A DNA stretch of 15,254 nucleotides from Methanomassiliicoccales archaeon PtaB.Bin134 (GCA_002067045.1 MVPZ01000192.1:1-15254), one strand, 5' to 3'; shown: positions 1 to 7,386, numbered from the stretch's first letter. Notes: generated by a model from the sequence alone, not told the origin. Numbers and translations are program-made.

Positions 1-137
1 TATTCCGCGCGTCCGGAGCGCACCGCGTCGAAGAGGTCCACGAACTCCGGGCATTCCAGCGTCTCCGCTTCCGGGCTCCAGGCGAACACCGCGTCCTCGC
101 TGTAGGCCCCCTTCACTCCCTGGAAGGCGATCATCAT
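1..137 (-). CDS. pheA: Prephenate dehydratase, N-terminal fragment (cut by left edge)
   Basis: Prephenate dehydratase converts prephenate to phenylpyruvate in phenylalanine synthesis. Only about 45 residues are visible. They begin MMIAFQGVKGAYSEDAV, matching the family's N-terminal substrate-domain signature (IAFQGxxGAYSE), and continue with FVDLFDAVRSGRAE, matching the conserved segment that precedes the usual GVLPIEN motif. The two in-frame ATGs (137 and 134) cannot be separated with confidence; the first lies one base after the aspartate kinase stop, with GGGTG in the kinase's last codons as a plausible ribosome site. It is the last visible gene of the his-PHP-aspartate kinase transcription unit. 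No chorismate mutase precedes the dehydratase segment, so it is not a P-protein with an N-terminal mutase; the mutase in this window is fused to tyrA. The catalytic TRF motif and any ACT domain lie outside. Confidence 0.85.
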   Translation of the reverse strand, partial: MMIAFQGVKGAYSEDAVFAWSPEAETLECPEFVDLFDAVRSGRAE

Positions 138-138
138 G

Positions 139-1494
139 TCAGCACCCGAACAGCTCCTCGTGCACCGCCCTGGTGGCCCTCTCCAGGTCGGCCTGGTCCA
201 CCGTGAAGTGGTATGCCACCAGCGACGCGCCCGCGGAGATCAGCCCCACGTTCACGCCCTCCTTGGCCACGGCCTGGAACACCCTGGAGGCCAGGCCCTT
301 GTGGTGCCCCAGCCCCTCGCCCACGATGCACATGAGCGCGAAGTCGGTGTGCGTCTCCACTCGGGTCGCACCGCCGGCGGCCAGGGCCTTCTGGGCCTTG
401 GCCACGTCCTTGCGGTCCACCAGCAGGGCGATGCAGGTCAGCGAGGTGACCACGCTGTAGATGTTGATCTCCGCCTCGCGCAGGATGGAGGCCACGTCCG
501 CCAGCACTCCCAGCCGGTATCCGGTCCCCTCCCCGAACACCTTCACCAAGGACAGGTTCTTCATGCAGGAGATGGACTTGATGCTCTTGTCCACGTTCTC
601 CAGGCCGCCGATGGCCGTGCCCGGGGCCTCCGGCCGGAAGACGTTCTTCACCCGGATCTCGATGTTGCCGGAGCGCGCAGGCTCCATGGTCATGGGGTGC
701 ACGACCTTCGCTCCGAAGTAGGCCAGCTCGGCCGCCTCGTCGTAGCTGAGGCGGGGGATGGGCCGGGCGGACGGAACGATCTTGGGGTCCACGCTCATGA
801 ACCCGTCCACGTCCTTCCATATCTCCAGGGAGGAGGCGCCCATGGCGTTGGCCACCGCGGCCGCGCTGTAGTCGCTGCCGTTGCGTCCGAAGACGGTGAC
901 CGAGCCCTCCGGGGCCCGGCCGAAGAAGCCGGTTATGACCGGGACCACATCGTCCTGCAGGGCCTTCATCAGCCTCGGGCGGATGTTGACCCGGGTGGCC
1001 TCCATGTTGACCGTGGCCGTGCCGTACTCCCCGTCGGTTATGATCCCCAGCTCGTCCGCGTCCATGGGCCGGGCCTTGGCACCCATCTCGTTGAGCAGCG
1101 CGGCCAGCATGATGACCGACAGGCGCTCTCCGAAGCACTGCACGTAATCGCGGATGCGCGGGTTGACCTCCTCTATGTAGCAGGAGCCGTAGAGCATGCG
1201 CTCCAGCTTGACCAGCTTGGAGACCAGCTCCTCCATGGCCTTGGCCTGGCACTTCTCCGTGCGCAGGGCGTCCTTCACCAGGTCGGTGTGCAGCTTGGTG
1301 ATCTGTCCCATGAAGGCGTCCACGTCCTCCTCGCTGCGCGTGCGGGAGATGAACTGCACCAGCATCTCGGTGACCCCGGTCACCGCGCTAAGCACCACGG
1401 CCTTCTTCTCCCTCTCGGCCACCACGATCTCGGCCACCTGGCGCATGCACTCCCCGGTCCTGAGCGAGGAGCCTCCGAACTTCAGTACCTTCAA
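139..1494 (-). CDS. lysC: Aspartate kinase with C-terminal ACT domains
   Basis: Phosphorylates aspartate to aspartyl-4-phosphate, the entry step to aspartate semialdehyde and hence lysine, threonine, methionine and, in many archaea, dehydroquinate. The 451-residue product has the kinase motif KFGGSS (residues 5-10), FGERLS (121-126), GRNGSDYSA (203-211, the ThrA-like form of the usual GRGGSD motif) and the FGAKVVHP segment (260-267). Two ACT modules follow (about 315-380 and 385-445), so allosteric feedback control is likely; the effector cannot be read from sequence. Length is normal for a monofunctional enzyme and there is no homoserine dehydrogenase domain. I chose a TTG start at 1494: it gives the classical N-terminus (M)KVLKFGG, overlaps the PHP stop as TTGA, and has GAGGTGG five bases upstream. 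A GTG at 1503 is possible but would overlap that site. Its position downstream of the his genes is unusual. Confidence 0.95.
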   Translation of the reverse strand: MKVLKFGGSSLRTGECMRQVAEIVVAEREKKAVVLSAVTGVTEMLVQFISRTRSEEDVDAFMGQITKLHTDLVKDALRTEKCQAKAMEELVSKLVKLERMLYGSCYIEEVNPRIRDYVQCFGERLSVIMLAALLNEMGAKARPMDADELGIITDGEYGTATVNMEATRVNIRPRLMKALQDDVVPVITGFFGRAPEGSVTVFGRNGSDYSAAAVANAMGASSLEIWKDVDGFMSVDPKIVPSARPIPRLSYDEAAELAYFGAKVVHPMTMEPARSGNIEIRVKNVFRPEAPGTAIGGLENVDKSIKSISCMKNLSLVKVFGEGTGYRLGVLADVASILREAEINIYSVVTSLTCIALLVDRKDVAKAQKALAAGGATRVETHTDFALMCIVGEGLGHHKGLASRVFQAVAKEGVNVGLISAGASLVAYHFTVDQADLERATRAVHEELFGC

Positions 1495-2150
1495 CCACGC
1501 CACCTCTTCTTGACCATGTGCCGGGGGGTCTCCACCACCGCCCGGTCGGCCTCCTCGCGGGTGAGGCCGGCGGCCAGGGCGATCTGCAGCGCGGTCTGCA
1601 TGTCGATAAGGTCCCCCGGGGAGTGCGCGTCGGTGTTCACCACCATCAGCGCCCCGGCCTGCTGGGCCATGCGGGCCACGTGTCCGTTGGTCTTGCAGTG
1701 CGAACCCCGGGAGGTTATCTCCAGGGCCACCCCGTTGTCCCGGGCCAGCTGGGCCTCCTCCAAGGTTATGAAGCCGGGGTGCGCCAGGATGTCCACCTCC
1801 GGGTTCAGCACCGCGGCCATGTTGGTCCCCCGCTCCACCGGCTCGCTGATGGTCTCCCCGTGCACCACCACGATCTCCGCGCCCAGGCGGCGGGCCTTGG
1901 CCACCACCTCGTCCAGGCGCCGGGCGGGCACATGGGTCACCTCCACGCCCACCAGTACCTTCATGCCCCACTCCGAGGCCAGCTCCGCGTCCCGGCGGGC
2001 CTCGTCGATGACCCTCTCCAGGTTGCTCAGGGAGACGTGGTCCGTGAAGGCCAGTATCTTGGTCCCCTTGACCAGGGCCCGGCGGGCCAGCTCTATGGGC
2101 AGCAGCTCGCCGTCGCTCAGCAGGGTGTGGGTGTGCAGCTCGGCCCTCAT
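1491..2150 (-). CDS. PHP-domain phosphoesterase, probable histidinol-phosphatase
   Basis: A 219-residue polymerase-and-histidinol-phosphatase (PHP) fold protein, expected to be a cytoplasmic metal-dependent phosphomonoesterase. The PHP metal ligands are visible in order: HTH (H6, H8) with D13, TDH (H38), E70 in VGVE, H97 in VVHGE, H124 in LAHPG, and NTDAH (D174, H176). The chain is shorter than the roughly 260-residue bacterial HisK/HisJ enzymes but contains the whole ligand set. It is joined to hisIE by an ATGA overlap with GGAGGAGG just upstream, and runs into aspartate kinase. HisB here lacks a HAD phosphatase domain, so a separate histidinol-phosphate phosphatase is required; this gene fills the gap by position and fold. 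The family also includes DNA-polymerase-associated PHP domains and nucleotide phosphatases, so the exact substrate remains an inference. Confidence 0.85.
   Translation of the reverse strand: MRAELHTHTLLSDGELLPIELARRALVKGTKILAFTDHVSLSNLERVIDEARRDAELASEWGMKVLVGVEVTHVPARRLDEVVAKARRLGAEIVVVHGETISEPVERGTNMAAVLNPEVDILAHPGFITLEEAQLARDNGVALEITSRGSHCKTNGHVARMAQQAGALMVVNTDAHSPGDLIDMQTALQIALAAGLTREEADRAVVETPRHMVKKRWRG
1500..1506 (-). promoter_or_regulatory. Shine-Dalgarno site fixing the TTG start of aspartate kinase
   Basis: GAGGTGG, complementary to the archaeal 16S rRNA 3' end, lies five bases before the TTG at 1494 and inside the last codons of the PHP gene. The same seven bases with the same spacing precede the TTG start chosen for tyrA. 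This favours TTG over the upstream in-frame GTG at 1503. Confidence 0.6.
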
Positions 2151-2749
2151 CTCCTCCTCCCGGCCAGCTTGCGGTAGACGTCCTCCCAGCCGGCCTCCAT
2201 GCCCTCCACGGCCACCATCAGGTGGTACAGCAGGTCGGCCACCTCCCAGGACTGCTGCTCCACGTCGCGGTCCTTGGCCGCCAGCAGCACCTCCCCGGCC
2301 TCCTCCACCACCTTCTTCAGGCGCTTGTTCTCGTCCGCGAACAGCTTGCAGGTGTAGCTCTCCTGGTCGGGGCTCTCCTTCCGCTCCCTGATCACCCGGA
2401 GCAGCTCCGGGAGTATGGCCGCGGTGCCTTCCGTGTCCCCGTACACCACCTCGTCGAAGCAGGACATGCGGTCCAGGTGGCAGGCCACCCCGGTCTGCTT
2501 GACCCTGACCAGCAAGGTGTCGTTATCGCAGTCCAGCTGCATGGAGACGATGTCCTGCACGTGGCCGGAGGTCTCCCCCTTCATCCACTGGGCCTGCCTG
2601 GAGCGGGAGTAGAAGTGCGTCCTCCCGGTGCTCAGCATCTGGCGGTAGGCCTCCTCGTTGGCGTAGGCCAGCATGAGCACCTCGTTGGTGACGTGGTCCT
2701 GCACGATGACCGGGATGAGGCCGTTGGCGTCGAACTTGGGGGCGCTCAT
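2147..2749 (-). CDS. hisIE: Bifunctional phosphoribosyl-AMP cyclohydrolase / phosphoribosyl-ATP pyrophosphohydrolase
   Basis: Carries out steps 2 and 3 of histidine synthesis: hydrolysis of PR-ATP to PR-AMP (HisE part) and opening of the adenine ring (HisI part). Residues 1 to about 108 are HisI, with [16 protein letters not shown] (48-63), the metal-binding DCDND (73-77), and the zinc cysteines C90 and C97. Residues about 113-200 are HisE, with ERK, SYTCKLF, the acidic [10 protein letters not shown] helix and EVADLLYHL. The 200-residue length fits a normal fusion. The start ATG overlaps the hisF stop as ATGA, with GAGGTGAG directly before it. In many archaea hisI and hisE are separate genes, so the fusion is of interest for the origin of this operon. 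Confidence 0.96.
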   Translation of the reverse strand: MSAPKFDANGLIPVIVQDHVTNEVLMLAYANEEAYRQMLSTGRTHFYSRSRQAQWMKGETSGHVQDIVSMQLDCDNDTLLVRVKQTGVACHLDRMSCFDEVVYGDTEGTAAILPELLRVIRERKESPDQESYTCKLFADENKRLKKVVEEAGEVLLAAKDRDVEQQSWEVADLLYHLMVAVEGMEAGWEDVYRKLAGRRR

Positions 2750-3501
2750 CTCACCTCAACCCCGTTCTCCCTCAGGTAGGTCTTCACGTCCCGCACCGTC
2801 CACTGCCCGTAGTGGAATATGGATGCCGCAAGCGCGGCCTCGGCCTTGGTCTGCTTCAGCACGTCCAGCATGTGCCGGGGTGAACCGCATCCCCCGGAGG
2901 CGATGACCGGGATGTCCACGGCCTCGGCCACCGCCCTGGTCATGGGTATGTCGTAGCCGTCCTTGGTGCCGTCGGCGTCCATGCTGGTCAGCAATATCTC
3001 ACCGGCTCCCAGGTCCTCCACCTGGCGGGCCCATTTAAGCATGTCCAGCCCGGCGTCCCGGCGCCCGCCGTGCGTGTACACCGTCCAGCCGCCGGCGTGG
3101 CGCTTGGCGTCGATGGCCACCACCACGCACTGCGATCCGAAGTCCTTGGCGCACTCGCCGATGAGGTCGGGCCTCTGCACGGCCACGGTGTTCATGGACA
3201 CCTTGTCCGCCCCGGCGTTGAGCGCGGAGCGCATGTCGTCCTTCTCGCGTATCCCGCCGCCGACGGTGAGGGGAACGAACAGCCTCTTGGCGGTCTCCTC
3301 CACTATCCCCAGCAGGGTCTTGCGGCCCTCCGCGCTGGCGGAGATGTCCAGGAAGACCAGCTCGTCCGCGCCCTGGCGCTCGTACTCCTCGGCCATCTCC
3401 GGCGGGTAGCCCACGTCCTTGAGGTCCAGGAACTTGATGCCCTTGACCACCTGTCCGTCCTTGACGTCCAGGCAGGGGATGATCCTCTTGGTCAGGCTCA
3501 T
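2746..3501 (-). CDS. hisF: Imidazole glycerol phosphate synthase, cyclase subunit
   Basis: HisF uses ammonia passed from HisH to convert PRFAR into imidazole glycerol phosphate and AICAR, step 5 of the pathway. The 251-residue (beta-alpha)8 barrel starts [16 protein letters not shown] and has the two catalytic aspartates D12 (CLDVK) and D131 (VAIDAKR), the phosphate-binding VGGGIR (80-85) and the late LAASIFHYG loop. Where many HisF proteins read SGGxA/GS, this one reads SGGCGS, a mild variant. A longer in-frame reading exists upstream but is out-of-frame coding over hisB; the ATG at 3501 overlaps the hisB stop as ATGA and has GGGTGA upstream. HisF and its partner HisH are separated here by hisA and hisB. 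Confidence 0.97.
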   Translation of the reverse strand: MSLTKRIIPCLDVKDGQVVKGIKFLDLKDVGYPPEMAEEYERQGADELVFLDISASAEGRKTLLGIVEETAKRLFVPLTVGGGIREKDDMRSALNAGADKVSMNTVAVQRPDLIGECAKDFGSQCVVVAIDAKRHAGGWTVYTHGGRRDAGLDMLKWARQVEDLGAGEILLTSMDADGTKDGYDIPMTRAVAEAVDIPVIASGGCGSPRHMLDVLKQTKAEAALAASIFHYGQWTVRDVKTYLRENGVEVR

Positions 3502-4049
3502 CTGCTGCTCACCCGGGGGCGGTCCTTGGTGCTCAGCTCGCTGCTCCTCGGCCGGACGGCCGCCTGCAGCGCCTTGCCCAGGGCCTTGAAGGAGGCCTCG
3601 ATGATGTGGTGCTCGTCGTAGCCGCGCAGCACCATGATGTGCATGGTGATCCCCGAAGACATGGCCAGGCTGCGGAAGAAGTGGGTGTAGAGCAGGTCCG
3701 GGCAGTCCACGTCCGCGTACGGCCTCTCGATGATGTCCACCGCCGCCTGCACCAGGGCGTCGTCCATGGGCAGGAGGAAGGAGGCGGTGCGCTCGATGGG
3801 CGCATCGCCCAGGCACTGCTTCAGGGTCTTCCCCAGCACTATGGCCACGTCCTCCACCAGGTGGTGCACGTCGTCGCCCTTGGCCTCCATGGTCAGGTCG
3901 AAGGAGGCGTATCTTCCCAGGGTCTCCACCATGTGGCGCAGGAACTGCTCCTCGCACTCCACCTTGGCATCCCCGACCCCGTCCAGGTCCAACTTCAGGC
4001 GCACCTCGGTCTCCCGGGTCTTCCGCACCACCTCAGCTTTGCGGTCCAT
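3498..4049 (-). CDS. hisB: Imidazoleglycerol-phosphate dehydratase (divergent, monofunctional)
   Basis: Dehydrates imidazole glycerol phosphate to imidazole acetol phosphate, step 6. The 183-residue protein keeps all the metal-ligand positions of the family: H39, the first HHxxE (H62, H63, E66), H137 in ITMHI, and the second HHxxE (H147, H148, E151), plus the MDDA segment (95-98). It is shorter than the usual 190-200 residues and differs at otherwise strong motifs: FLRHM replaces the usual FFDHM, DIIERPY replaces the usual D-S-G-R-P-Y substrate motif, and the loop before THFF is shortened. No HAD phosphatase domain is present. The gene starts four bases after the hisA stop, with GGAGATGAGG as the ribosome site. 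Function is very likely from context and ligands; the drifted substrate loop is worth noting. Confidence 0.93.
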   Translation of the reverse strand: MDRKAEVVRKTRETEVRLKLDLDGVGDAKVECEEQFLRHMVETLGRYASFDLTMEAKGDDVHHLVEDVAIVLGKTLKQCLGDAPIERTASFLLPMDDALVQAAVDIIERPYADVDCPDLLYTHFFRSLAMSSGITMHIMVLRGYDEHHIIEASFKALGKALQAAVRPRSSELSTKDRPRVSSR

Positions 4050-4053
4050 GGCC

Positions 4054-4755
4054 TCATCTCCGAATGACGTTATGATTCAATTTTCCAGTATAAAGTGATA
4101 ATCCCACCACCGCCTCCTCCGCGCCCATGGCCTCCAGCCTCTCCACGTCGTCCATGGTGGTGACCCCCCCGGACACGATGGTCAGGTGCGGGCAGGCGGA
4201 GATGAACCTCTCCACCGCCGCCGCGTCTATCCCTCTGGCCTGGCCCTCCACGTCCACGTTGGTGTAGAGCACCCCGGCCAACGGCATGCCCGCTATGTCC
4301 CGGAACACCTGTTCCAGCTCCAGGGCGGAGTCCTCCTTCCAGCCGTGGGTCTGGATGCGCCCGCCCTTCATGTCCATGGCCAGGACCATGCGCCCGGGGA
4401 ACCGTTCGGCCATCATCCCCAGCCACTCCCGGTCCTTCAGGCCCTTGGTGCCCACGATGGCCCGGTCGGCCCCGCAGTCCAGGAAGTATTCGGCGACCTC
4501 GGTGGAGCGGATGCCCCCGCCCACCTGCACCGGGACCTCGGCCGCCTGCACCACCGCGCGGATGGCCTGGGCGTTGTGCCCCCGGCCCAGGGCCGAGTCC
4601 AGGTCTATGATGTGCAGGCGCCGGGCGCCCTTGGCCTGCCAGTCCATGGCCGCGGTCAGGGGGTCGGGCAGCACCACCTGCTCGGTGCCGGGAACCCCTC
4701 CCACCAGCTGGACCACCCGGTGGTCCAGGATGTCCACGGCCGGGACGATCCTCAT
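4054..4755 (-). CDS. hisA: ProFAR isomerase (phosphoribosylformimino-AICAR-phosphate isomerase)
   Basis: Isomerises ProFAR to PRFAR, step 4 of histidine synthesis, in the cytoplasm. The 233-residue barrel has the catalytic pair D8 (VPAVDIL) and D128 (LAMDMKGG), the phosphate-binding VQVGGGIR (77-83), THGW (136-139) and a second half-barrel repeat at IVSGGVTT. Length is typical. It overlaps the hisH stop as ATGA with GGAGGGG five bases upstream, and is followed after four bases by hisB. A dual HisA/TrpF activity (PriA type) cannot be judged from sequence and no trp genes are seen here. Confidence 0.95.
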   Translation of the reverse strand: MRIVPAVDILDHRVVQLVGGVPGTEQVVLPDPLTAAMDWQAKGARRLHIIDLDSALGRGHNAQAIRAVVQAAEVPVQVGGGIRSTEVAEYFLDCGADRAIVGTKGLKDREWLGMMAERFPGRMVLAMDMKGGRIQTHGWKEDSALELEQVFRDIAGMPLAGVLYTNVDVEGQARGIDAAAVERFISACPHLTIVSGGVTTMDDVERLEAMGAEEAVVGLSLYTGKLNHNVIRR

Positions 4756-5351
4756 CGGCTCCCCTCCGCGAACTCCACGAAGTTCCGCAGGAAGCGCAGG
4801 CCGGAGGCGCTGCTCTTCTCCGGGTGGAACTGCGTGCCGTAGGTGTTGCCCTTGCGGAACAGCGTGGGGATGCGCCCGTAGTAATCGGTGAAGCCGGCGG
4901 CCGAACCGTCGTCCGGGGCCCCGTGGAAGGAATGGGCGAAGTAGAAGTGGTTGTCCCCGACGCCCTCCATGATGTCGTCCTCCGAGTCAACCTGGTTCCA
5001 GCCCATGTGCGGGATGCGCGGGGCCTTGAGGCGGACCACCCTGCCCTTCAGGTAACCCAGGCCCGGGCTGTCGCCCTCCTCGCTCTCCTGGAACATGATC
5101 TGCATGCCTATGCATATGCCCAGGCAGGGCACGCCGTCCTCCATCCTTCCCACCACCGCCTCCCGGTGCGGGAGCAGCCGCTCCAGGGTGCGGTCGAAGG
5201 CCCCCACCCCGGGGAGCACCATGCACTCCGCGTCGGCCAGCAGGGACATGTCCTCCACCACGGTGACCGTGGCCCCGCAGATCTCCAGGGCCTTCCTTAT
5301 GCTGTGCAGGTTGCCCACCCCGTAGTCGGCCAGCGTGATCCTCAGAGGCAT
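4752..5351 (-). CDS. hisH: Imidazole glycerol phosphate synthase, glutaminase subunit
   Basis: Class I glutamine amidotransferase that hydrolyses glutamine and channels ammonia into HisF. The 199-residue protein has an N-terminal LADYGVGNLHS, VLPGVGAF, the nucleophile C80 in LGICIGMQ, PHMGWN (114-119), YFAHSFH (137-143) and the catalytic H176 and E178 in TQFHPEKS, so the triad is complete. It starts inside the end of hisC (10-base overlap), with GGAGGTG eight bases upstream in the hisC coding sequence. Confidence 0.97.
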   Translation of the reverse strand: MPLRITLADYGVGNLHSIRKALEICGATVTVVEDMSLLADAECMVLPGVGAFDRTLERLLPHREAVVGRMEDGVPCLGICIGMQIMFQESEEGDSPGLGYLKGRVVRLKAPRIPHMGWNQVDSEDDIMEGVGDNHFYFAHSFHGAPDDGSAAGFTDYYGRIPTLFRKGNTYGTQFHPEKSSASGLRFLRNFVEFAEGSR

Positions 5352-6394
5352 TCCCCGAGCACCTCCCGCAGTTTGTCCAGCAGGATGGTGTTCATCTCCC
5401 TGGTCCCGATGGTGGTGCGTATGCAGTTCTCCAGCCTGCGCACCCTGCCGAAGTCCCGGACCAGCACCCCGCGCTCCGCCAGCGCCTTGGTCAGGGTATC
5501 CGAGGGCACCGTCGAACGGAACAGGATGTAGTTGGCCTCCGAGGGGAAGACCTGGAGGCCCAGGTCGCGCAGCCCCCTCTCCAGGAAGGGCCGCTCCTCG
5601 TTCACCACCCGCACGCTCCTCTCCAGGAACTCCCGGTCGCGCAGGGCGGCCAGGGCCACCCTCTCCCCCACCAGGTTCAGGGAGTAGGGTATCTTCACCT
5701 TCTGCATGGCCTCGGCCATCTCCAGCCCCGCGGCCATGTAGCCGATGCGCATGCCCGCCAGCCCGTAGGCCTTGGAGAACGTCCTGGTGACGATAAGGTT
5801 CTCGTAGCGGTCCACCAGCGGCAGGAAGGAGCGGCCGGCGTACTCCCCGTAAGCCTCGTCCACCACCACCGGGCGGTCGCTGCCCTCCACCAGGGCCCGG
5901 ACGTCCTCCTCGCGGAAGGTGTTGGAGGTGGGGTTGTTGGGGGTGCAGATCAGCACCAGCTTGCCCTCGGTGGACAGCATCCTGTCCACGTCCAGCTGGA
6001 AATCGTCGTCCAGGTCCACGGTGACCGAGCGCCCGGCGTTTATCTTCACGAAGAAGGAGTGCAGCACGTAGGCCGGGTGGGCGGTGATGACCGTCTCCCC
6101 CGGCTCCACGAAGGTCTTGATGATGATGTCCAGGGCCTCATCGGAACCGTTGCCCACCACGAAGTTCTGCGGACGGAGGCCGTAGAGCTTGGCCAGCTCC
6201 TCCCGCAGCCCGTCCCCGTAGGTGCTGGGATACTGCCCCAGGTTCAGCCCCGCGCACTCCTGCAGGGCCCGCACCCCCGCGGGGTTGGCCCCCAGGGCGT
6301 TGGTGCTGGTGTCCATGCGCAGCTTGTCCCCCACCTCGGGGTTGTAGTACAGCTGCAGGTCCCGGCAGGTCGAACGTACCCAGCTTCTGTCCAT
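5342..6394 (-). CDS. hisC: Histidinol-phosphate aminotransferase
   Basis: PLP-dependent class II aminotransferase making histidinol phosphate from imidazole acetol phosphate and glutamate (step 7). The 350-residue fold-type I enzyme shows ANPAG and YPSTYG near the N-terminus, the cofactor-contact GNGSDE (81-86), TPNNPT (151-156), VVVDEAYGEY with PLP-ring D179, and the Schiff-base lysine K208 in TRTFSKAYGLAGMRIGY. Archaeal HisC homologues can also accept aromatic substrates; with tyrA and pheA nearby a side role in the last transamination to tyrosine or phenylalanine is possible but unproven. It starts nine bases after the hisG stop, and GAGGTG covering that stop is a strong ribosome site. Confidence 0.96.
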   Translation of the reverse strand: MDRSWVRSTCRDLQLYYNPEVGDKLRMDTSTNALGANPAGVRALQECAGLNLGQYPSTYGDGLREELAKLYGLRPQNFVVGNGSDEALDIIIKTFVEPGETVITAHPAYVLHSFFVKINAGRSVTVDLDDDFQLDVDRMLSTEGKLVLICTPNNPTSNTFREEDVRALVEGSDRPVVVDEAYGEYAGRSFLPLVDRYENLIVTRTFSKAYGLAGMRIGYMAAGLEMAEAMQKVKIPYSLNLVGERVALAALRDREFLERSVRVVNEERPFLERGLRDLGLQVFPSEANYILFRSTVPSDTLTKALAERGVLVRDFGRVRRLENCIRTTIGTREMNTILLDKLREVLGECL

Positions 6395-6403
6395 GTGGGC
6401 ACC

Positions 6404-7267
6404 TCAGGGGACCATGCGGTCTATGGGGGTCAGCAGGATGCCGGTGGCCCCCATGCGCTTCAGCTTGTTGATGGCGTCGAAGGCGTCGGACTTGTCTATG
6501 ACCACGTGCACGGCCACCACGTCGTCGCGGCCGATGATGTTCATGATGGTCGGTCCGGCGATGCCCGGGAAGGCCCTCTTGACATCCTCCAGGGAGGACT
6601 TCGGAACGTCGGCCATGAGGTACTTCTTGTTCTCGGCCTCGGTGACGCTGAGCATGGCGGAGATGATCTCCTGCACCTGCTGCTCGCATCCCTCGTAGGC
6701 CTTGCGGTTGGCTATGACCACCGCCTGCGACTCGGCGATGACCGCCAGCTCGCGCAGGTGGTTCATCTTCAGGGTGGAGCCGCTGGAGACCAGGTCCACG
6801 ATGATGTCCGCCACCCCCAGGTGGGGCGCTATCTCCGCCGCCCCGCTGATGGAGGAGATCTCCACCCTCTTGCCCAGCTTCTCGAAGTACTTGCGGGTCA
6901 GGTTGGGGAAGGACGTCGCCACCACCAGCCCGTCCGGAAGGTCCTCCGGACGCTTGACGTTCATGGAATCGGGCACGGCCACCGAGAGGCGGCAGCGACC
7001 GAAGTTGAGCTCGTATGGAACCACCACGTCCAATCCGGACTCCAGGACCAGGTCCAGGCCGGTGATGCCCACGTCCACCGCTCCCTTGTGCACGAACCGG
7101 ACGATGTCCTGGGCCCGGAGGAACATGACCGCCAGGTCCTGGCGTTTGACGTTGGCGTAGAGCCTGCGCTCATCGCCGTTCTCTATCTCCAGTCCAGCCT
7201 GCTTGAGGATCTCGATGGACCTCTCGCTCAGCCTTCCTTTGTTGGGTATGGCCAGCCTGAGTGTCAT
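6404..7267 (-). CDS. hisG: ATP phosphoribosyltransferase, long form with regulatory domain
   Basis: Catalyses the committed first step, ATP plus PRPP to PR-ATP. The 287-residue product begins MTLRLAIPNKGRLSE, shows GITGLDL (68-73), the PRPP-binding region AAEIAPHLGVADIIVDLVSS (143-162) followed by GSTLKMN, and a C-terminal ACT-like domain (about 212-287: KKYLMADVP to ATGILLTPIDR), the histidine-binding domain of long-form HisG. No HisZ partner is needed, and feedback inhibition by histidine is expected. An in-frame ATG 28 codons upstream lies beyond the TATA box; the start at 7267 sits about 20 bases after the predicted transcription start and restores the family N-terminus. It is the first gene of the his-PHP-aspartate kinase-pheA unit. 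Confidence 0.97.
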   Translation of the reverse strand: MTLRLAIPNKGRLSERSIEILKQAGLEIENGDERRLYANVKRQDLAVMFLRAQDIVRFVHKGAVDVGITGLDLVLESGLDVVVPYELNFGRCRLSVAVPDSMNVKRPEDLPDGLVVATSFPNLTRKYFEKLGKRVEISSISGAAEIAPHLGVADIIVDLVSSGSTLKMNHLRELAVIAESQAVVIANRKAYEGCEQQVQEIISAMLSVTEAENKKYLMADVPKSSLEDVKRAFPGIAGPTIMNIIGRDDVVAVHVVIDKSDAFDAINKLKRMGATGILLTPIDRMVP

Positions 7268-7278
7268 GTGATAACCCT

Positions 7279-7290
7279 TGGCATCTGCCA
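7279..7290. promoter_or_regulatory. Palindrome at the predicted hisG transcription start (candidate operator)
   Basis: TGGCA-TC-TGCCA is a perfect 5-bp inverted repeat with a 2-bp centre. It lies 12-23 bases upstream of the hisG ATG and overlaps the transcription start predicted from the TATA box. The octamer ATGGCAGA formed at its edge recurs inverted at 7350-7357, and TGACAC (7319-7324) recurs as GTGTCA at 7358-7363. A repressor at this place would block transcription of the his unit. No regulator family is recognised; short repeats can arise by chance. Confidence 0.35.
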
Positions 7291-7307
7291 TCAATGGGCA
7301 ATTGCTA

Positions 7308-7317
7308 CTTATATTTA
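7308..7317 (-). promoter_or_regulatory. Archaeal TATA box for hisG and the his operon
   Basis: On the minus strand the bases read TAAATATAAG, an AT-rich island in GC-rich DNA. Its centre is about 26 bases before a predicted start near 7286, leaving a leader of about 20 bases before the hisG ATG. The preceding AG-rich bases could be a weak BRE. It is the only plausible promoter for the ten-gene leftward unit, since every downstream junction is overlapping or nearly so. Confidence 0.6.
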
Positions 7318-7386
7318 CTGACACACTGGTCATGCGCACGCGCCCGTCCATGGCAGAGTGTCAATTCCCGGGGCGGGGACCAATTT

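Noticed and set aside
1494..1971. N-terminal extension of aspartate kinase to a 610-residue protein
   Set aside because: The extra residues are PHP coding sequence read out of frame; KFGGSS at the family N-terminus and the GAGGTGG site support the start at 1494.
136..2391. Very long plus-strand open frame (751 codons) opposite aspartate kinase, PHP and hisIE
   Set aside because: It lies wholly opposite genes with clear catalytic motifs; its translation is low-complexity (Pro/Gly/Arg/His-rich) with no domain. Long antisense frames are expected in high-GC DNA.
3501..3957. N-terminal extension of HisF to 403 residues
   Set aside because: The added part overlaps hisB in another frame and has no domain; HisF begins normally at MSLTKR.
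3498..4049. Bifunctional HisB with a HAD histidinol-phosphatase domain
   Set aside because: Only the dehydratase domain is present; 183 residues leave no space for a HAD domain.
7267..7351. HisG start at 7351 giving 315 residues
   Set aside because: That start precedes the hisG TATA box at 7308-7317, and HisG family proteins begin at the MTLRLAIPNKGR segment.
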